Positions 5,506-8,299 of a stretch of DNA of 8,299 nucleotides are shown here, piece after piece. The notes below the pieces were generated by a model. That model saw only the letters and a list, made by a program, of their open reading frames with translations. It did not search any database and was not told where the DNA came from. Within the stretch, counting starts at the first letter, position 1. Every line of letters starts with the position of its first letter. The stretch spans positions 1 through 8,299 of the forward strand of contig JAAENB010000805.1 of assembly GCA_024224995.1 (NCBI GenBank). Reading direction: 5' to 3'. Source of the stretch: a bacterium (GTDB taxonomy: Bacteria > Spirochaetota > UBA4802 > UBA5550). The translations under genes and the position numbers were made by a program.

Positions 5506-6576
5506 ATGACCCAAAATTTTATCAAACTATATTCTACCTCAAGCGAGCCGGACTGCGCCTTTTTATTAAGTCACGGTTCTGTTTTTTTTTATGCTTCAGA
5601 GATGGATAAATATGCCATCAAAGGAAATAACCTCATAGTTGGCGCAACCGAAGTAATCATGAACCACATGCTCAATGAGAGCACCGAAAGAATGGAAACA
5701 GCGGTTGCCGACCCGGACAGCTCCATTAAACGAATGCCCGTGGAAAAATTTATCTCGGGAATGAATTCGTATTCATTTATACTCAATGTTTCAATGGTTC
5801 TGGCCAAACAGGTCCTGCTGACGAACCGGATTATCAACAAGAATCTTAGCGAGCTTTCGGGAGATGAGAATGAGACCAGGAAGCTCTCAATTCAGTACTA
5901 CAGCATTGTGGATTCACTCAAAGACGAATGGGATAAAAGAAAACTGCCCTGGTTAAAGGACCTGGTAAAAAAATTCGAAGTAAGCCTGGTATATAAAAGA
6001 GGAGAGGCATATTTTAGATCATCTGAGCCAACCAAAATAGAAGCAGCAACGCAGTTAACCAAAAACCTGGTTGAATATCCCCGGGGGACTGTAATTTGTG
6101 AAGAAAACACCAGCGGAGAGGAAATGTATATCCTCCAGAGCGGAACCATTGATGTACTCATAAACGAAAACAAGGTAGCAGCTATAGAAGAGCCGGGAAC
6201 CGTATCCGGAGAAATGGCCCTGCTTCTTGGAGAGAAGCGAACCGCGACCCTGAAAGCAAAAAACAACGTGGTTTTAACCAGGATAACCAAAAAAGACCTG
6301 AAAGAAATAGCCAAAAAAGAGAACTCGCAGGAAGAGAGTAATATTCTTCAAGGAGTTTCATTTGCTCTTGCCAAAAGACATTATTACAATACAGTAAAAA
6401 TCGGCAGTATTAATAAATCCATACTGGAGCAGGCACTGGCCGAAGAAGACGGATCAAAAAAGCCCTCGCAGCTGCAAAACACCAAAAAAGAGTTGCGGTC
6501 ATTAAAAAATGCCCTTACCACCATTGCAATGGAAAAGAAAGTCGATTTTTTAGATAAATTGCTGGATGCTTTTTAA
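5506..6576 (+). CDS. Tandem cyclic-nucleotide-binding domain protein
   Basis: The product is 356 residues with no signal peptide. The clear cyclic nucleotide-binding (CNB) domain covers about 185-275: YPRGTVICEE, the MYILQSGTIDVL strands, and a phosphate-binding cassette with Gly235-Glu236 and Arg245-Thr246-Ala-Thr, so both key residues (Glu for the ribose, Arg for the phosphate) are kept. Residues about 5-110 look like a second, divergent CNB domain: FLLSHGSVFFY, then IVGATEVI with Glu49 and Arg62 in a longer cassette, then helices with LAKQVLLTN. A helical linker (115-180) joins them, and a lysine-rich helical tail (from about 300) ends the protein. No helix-turn-helix, kinase or transporter part is seen, so output is probably by protein contact. 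The ATG at 5506 lacks a strong Shine-Dalgarno and lies ten bases after the CheY stop, suggesting translational coupling. Binding of cAMP or cGMP is expected from the family, not shown. Confidence 0.85.
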   Translation: MTQNFIKLYSTSSEPDCAFLLSHGSVFFYASEMDKYAIKGNNLIVGATEVIMNHMLNESTERMETAVADPDSSIKRMPVEKFISGMNSYSFILNVSMVLAKQVLLTNRIINKNLSELSGDENETRKLSIQYYSIVDSLKDEWDKRKLPWLKDLVKKFEVSLVYKRGEAYFRSSEPTKIEAATQLTKNLVEYPRGTVICEENTSGEEMYILQSGTIDVLINENKVAAIEEPGTVSGEMALLLGEKRTATLKAKNNVVLTRITKKDLKEIAKKENSQEESNILQGVSFALAKRHYYNTVKIGSINKSILEQALAEEDGSKKPSQLQNTKKELRSLKNALTTIAMEKKVDFLDKLLDAF

Positions 6577-6610
6577 TCCCGATACAGTTTGATATTAATT
6601 AGTATCGGGA
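6577..6610. terminator. Hairpin in convergent gap, likely shared terminator
   Basis: TCCCGATAC (6577-6585) and GTATCGGGA (6602-6610) pair perfectly around a 16-base AT-rich loop. The stem starts on the base after the stop codon of the cyclic-nucleotide-binding gene and ends 15 bases before the 3' end of the padR gene, so it could stop both transcripts. Downstream T-runs are weak in both directions. Confidence 0.6.
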
Positions 6611-6625
6611 TAAAAGTTTCTGAGG

Positions 6626-7132
6626 CTATTTAATAGACTTGAGCCAGGACAGCTCCGCTTTTAAGTGATGTTCGAGATAGGTCATAATGTAAATATGTGA
6701 TTGTTCCGCCGGAACATCCTGCTCTTCCTGGATTTTTTCTTTAATAGAATCGAGTTTTTCTTTAATCACGTCAATTCTATCTTCAACAAACTGCTCTTTT
6801 TGATCAGGAGTAAGAAAGCTGAGAAACATCAGTATGATATCAATATCAAAATGTATCATATTTTTATCAAAATATTGCTTTAACAGTTTTTTATAATGCT
6901 TTCTGCCTACGGGAAGAATTTCATAAACATATCTCTCAGGATTGCCGCTCTCTTTTTCCGTACCGACTTTTTTAACCCAACCATTATCAACGGCTTTTTT
7001 TATAGCATAATAAATCGATCCAAACTTGATATCAACATAATCTTCCATTTTTTCGACAATCTTTTTCTTGATCTCATAGCCGTAGAGATTTCCTTCCATA
7101 AGTAAGCCCAATATTGTAATTTCGATCTTCAT
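6626..7132 (-). CDS. PadR-family transcriptional regulator
   Basis: The product is 168 residues. The N-terminal 85 or so residues match the PadR winged helix: ILGLLMEGNLYGYEIKKKI for the first helices, FGSIYYAIKKAVDNGWVK for the recognition-helix region, and ESGNPERYVYEILPVGRKHY for the wing. The C-terminal half is helical, rich in glutamate and lysine, and suits the dimerisation domain of the longer PadR subclass. The start at 7132 has AGAGG six bases upstream. PadR proteins are usually ligand-responsive repressors of nearby detoxification, transporter or metabolic genes. Here no such gene is adjacent in the same direction; the divergent neighbour, a hydrolase gene, starts over 300 bases away. 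A 7-8-7 inverted repeat over its own promoter suggests autoregulation. Ligand unknown. Confidence 0.92.
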   Translation of the reverse strand: MKIEITILGLLMEGNLYGYEIKKKIVEKMEDYVDIKFGSIYYAIKKAVDNGWVKKVGTEKESGNPERYVYEILPVGRKHYKKLLKQYFDKNMIHFDIDIILMFLSFLTPDQKEQFVEDRIDVIKEKLDSIKEKIQEEQDVPAEQSHIYIMTYLEHHLKAELSWLKSIK

Positions 7133-7206
7133 AACTCGCCTCTTTTATAGCTGCTGGTTTAAAACAGGAGTTCCCCCGCCCATTCCTGGTTCAATTACTA
7201 AACATT

Positions 7207-7228
7207 GTATATTGTATAATTAATATAC
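7207..7228. promoter_or_regulatory. Inverted repeat, possible PadR operator
   Basis: GTATATT and AATATAC are exact complements separated by eight bases, the spacing of the ATGT-N8-ACAT type of site known for several PadR-family regulators. It overlaps the -10 box of the predicted padR promoter, so binding would block transcription. AT-rich DNA produces such repeats by chance at some rate. Confidence 0.45.
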
Positions 7229-7250
7229 TTTATCTCATAGTTAAAATCAA
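7222..7250 (-). promoter_or_regulatory. Candidate sigma70 promoter of the padR gene
   Basis: On the minus strand TTGATT (7250-7245) is followed after exactly 17 bases by TATATT (7227-7222), which matches five of six bases of the -10 consensus. The predicted start is near 7215, giving a leader of about 80 bases before the ATG at 7132. Confidence 0.5.
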
Positions 7251-7323
7251 TATTAATATTATTATTTAATTAAAAAAATAAAAAATATAACCATTTTTTT
7301 TTATATATGAAAAAGAGGTAAAA

Positions 7324-7348
7324 GGGGTCAGGGGCCGGGGATCAGGGG
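7324..7348 (+). other. G-quadruplex-forming sequence, four GGGG runs
   Basis: Four runs of GGGG are separated by loops of three, two and four bases (TCA, CC, ATCA), and a fifth run lies at 7356-7359. This satisfies the strict rule for an intramolecular quadruplex with up to four tetrads on the plus strand. It lies about 100 bases before the hydrolase start and upstream of its candidate promoter. Confidence 0.65.
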
Positions 7349-7355
7349 TCAGGTA

Positions 7356-7376
7356 GGGGCACGGCGTGCCGAGCCC
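7356..7376. repeat. Degenerate GGCACGGC palindrome copy
   Basis: The sequence begins GGGGCACGGCGTGCC and ends GAGCCC. It is recognisably related to the palindromes at 93-114 and 1911-1944 but has lost full symmetry. GGCAC (7358-7362) and GTGCC (7366-7370) still pair around a three-base loop. Confidence 0.5.
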
Positions 7377-7395
7377 GTGTGATGAGAGAAAAAGG

Positions 7396-7422
7396 TTGAC
7401 GGAATGGGTGGAGTGGTATGAA
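7396..7422 (+). promoter_or_regulatory. Possible extended -10 promoter of the hydrolase gene
   Basis: TTGACG (7396-7401) lies 15 bases before TATGAA (7417-7422), which is preceded by TG one base away (TGGTATGAA), an extended -10 arrangement. The spacing is short of the 17-base optimum, so this is a moderate to weak candidate. Confidence 0.3.
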
Positions 7423-7453
7423 AATTAGTTAAATTTGGGCAAGGAGTGGTTGA

Positions 7454-8053
7454 ATGAAGTTGGAAAGCGCGATTGGAAGATTGGAATCAGGGGAATCGTT
7501 GAAGATATCCGCACTTGGGGACTCACTTACGTATGGGTGGATGGTACGGAAGGGGTATATTGACTTTTTTGAGGAGATGTTAGCTGCGAAGTATCGGGGC
7601 GGCAATTTTTCTATTGATAACCGGGGAATTCCCGGTAATACTGCTGAAGACGGGATTCACCGGCTTAGAAGAGACGTACTTGATTCAATCCCCAACCTGG
7701 TTCTTGTCCAGTTTGCGCTTAATGACATGTATATGGGATGCTCGGCCGAACGATTTAAGATTAATATTCAAACAATTGTAGACAGTATCCGGAATGACCT
7801 GGATACGGAGATCCTTCTTATGACTTCGGTCTTTATCAATGATGAAAAAGAGAACCGTATGGCCGATGAATTTTACAATAAATTGGAAGAAATTTCAGAA
7901 AAAGAAGCCATTCCCCTTGCACGGGTTCATGAATACTGGAAGAAAAAAGTCCGCGAAGGAACAGACCACGGCAGCCTGGTACAGATGGACCAGGTCCACC
8001 CCACTGTTGAAGGCTACCGCTTAATGGCCGAAGCCGTTATGGAAGTTTTTTAA
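7454..8053 (+). CDS. SGNH/GDSL-family hydrolase
   Basis: The product is 199 residues, the usual size of a single-domain SGNH hydrolase. The four conserved blocks are present in order: block I LGDSLTYG with the nucleophile Ser24, block II NRGIPGNT with the oxyanion Gly, block III FALND with Asn90, and block V DQVHP with Asp179 and His182. The fold and catalysis of an esterase, lipase, thioesterase or carbohydrate deacetylase are therefore expected; the substrate cannot be told from motifs alone. There is no signal peptide, so it should act in the cytoplasm. The ATG at 7454 has AAGGAG seven bases upstream. It stands alone, with the padR gene divergent and repeats downstream. Regulation by that PadR protein is possible but unsupported by a second operator. 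Confidence 0.93.
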   Translation: MKLESAIGRLESGESLKISALGDSLTYGWMVRKGYIDFFEEMLAAKYRGGNFSIDNRGIPGNTAEDGIHRLRRDVLDSIPNLVLVQFALNDMYMGCSAERFKINIQTIVDSIRNDLDTEILLMTSVFINDEKENRMADEFYNKLEEISEKEAIPLARVHEYWKKKVREGTDHGSLVQMDQVHPTVEGYRLMAEAVMEVF

Positions 8054-8063
8054 GAACACCTGA

Positions 8064-8078
8064 CCCGGCAAGGCCGGG
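8064..8078 (+). terminator. Short GC-rich hairpin after the hydrolase gene
   Basis: CCCGGC and GCCGGG pair around a three-base loop, starting ten bases after the hydrolase stop codon. AAAATATA follows instead of a T-run, so termination is uncertain. The right arm is also the first part of the inverted R2 repeat. Confidence 0.3.
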
Positions 8079-8123
8079 AAAATATAGGTCAGAAACTGTT
8101 TATATAAATGGATCGGTTTCTGC
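8074..8123 (-). repeat. Dispersed repeat R2, inverted copy
   Basis: Read on the minus strand this is the same element as 1432-1481: GCAGAAACCGATCC, an AT-rich loop, then AAACAGTTTCTGACC and a CCCGG end, with a few differences in the loop and the T-run. The CAGAAAC/GTTTCTG stem (8090-8096 with 8116-8122) is fully kept. Confidence 0.85.
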
Positions 8124-8137
8124 CAGGGGATTTAGCA

Positions 8138-8275
8138 CGGGGCTTTGCTCTGTCTCCCGGGGTTAAAAACCCCGGGCTACATGACTACACCCCTATAATG
8201 CCGCCATATGGCATTATCAGCGGGGCGACGTGTTGTAGCTCGGGGTTTCAACCCCGTGGACAGAGCAGAGCCCCG
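8138..8275. repeat. Composite inverted-repeat element built from two R3 copies
   Basis: An R3 copy at 8138-8180 faces an inverted R3 copy at 8235-8275. With their inner extensions (CTACATGACTACACCCC and the CGGGGCGACGTGTTGTAG side) they form imperfect arms of about 55 bases around a 28-base centre, which itself contains ATAATGCC/GGCATTAT (8195-8202 with 8210-8217). Each arm also has its own hairpin (8156-8176; 8241-8256). There is no open reading frame of note and no clear target-site duplication. It resembles a MITE-like or REP-doublet (BIME-like) element. The remaining bases to 8299 hold nothing I can assign. Confidence 0.75.
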
Positions 8276-8299
8276 GGTAAGATCTTCGGGAACAGGCCC

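Larger units (their letters stand above)
7133..7453. other. Divergent non-coding region between padR and the hydrolase
   Basis: No gene is seen in these 321 bases. The half near padR carries its promoter and operator-like repeat. The middle (about 7230-7310) is extremely AT-rich, with long A and T runs that would favour bending or melting. It is followed abruptly by a very G-rich segment (7324-7359), a small hairpin and the candidate hydrolase promoter. Confidence 0.65.

Noticed and set aside
5898..6314. Minus-strand 138-codon frame opposite the cyclic-nucleotide-binding gene
   Set aside because: It is an antisense shadow of a conserved domain; no start context or family motif.
1..8299. CRISPR array, tRNA or rRNA genes
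   Set aside because: The repeats are of several families at irregular distances without uniform spacers, and I found no cloverleaf or rRNA-like sequence.

Overview
The window carries seven protein-coding genes separated by unusually repeat-rich spacers. Gene types (a CheY receiver, a signal-peptide VIT/vWA protein with a GlyGly-CTERM-like tail, a rhomboid of rhombosortase type, a lipobox-bearing protein) point to a bacterium with a Gram-negative (diderm) envelope. The moderate GC content, the many palindromic spacers and the low-complexity runs look like an uncultured environmental lineage. The pairing of CheY with a cyclic-nucleotide-binding protein reminds me of Spirochaetota, but I cannot fix the phylum from this window.

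Layout. Positions 1-339 hold only palindromes and dispersed repeats plus a likely promoter. Position 340-1317 (+) is an unrecognised single-pass membrane protein. Positions 1318-1500 are again repeats. 1526-1909 (+) is a small putative lipoprotein whose 5' end looks damaged. A perfect 34-bp palindrome sits in the convergent gap. On the minus strand, 4658-2619 (large VIT/vWA surface protein) and 2574-1966 (rhombosortase-like intramembrane protease) form an apparent two-gene operon. 4659-5132 is non-coding. 5133-5495 and 5506-6576 (+) are a CheY-like receiver and a tandem cyclic-nucleotide-binding protein, ending at a hairpin shared with the convergent PadR-family regulator (7132-6626, -). An AT-rich regulatory region, a G-quadruplex-capable G-run and a candidate promoter lead to an SGNH hydrolase (7454-8053, +). 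The window ends in a composite inverted-repeat element.

How the genes work together. The best functional unit is the protease/substrate pair. The VIT/vWA protein ends in a glycine run, a hydrophobic segment and an RRRR tail, which is the layout of GlyGly-CTERM, and the next gene is a rhomboid with the short rhombosortase form. This looks like a dedicated one-protease/one-target export or surface-maturation module. The second unit is CheY plus tandem CNB, which may couple a phosphorelay input to a cyclic nucleotide signal. The PadR gene has a good promoter overlapped by a 7-8-7 inverted repeat, consistent with autorepression. At least five repeat families recur between genes, two of them with compensatory stem changes that argue for selection on, or origin from, folded structure.
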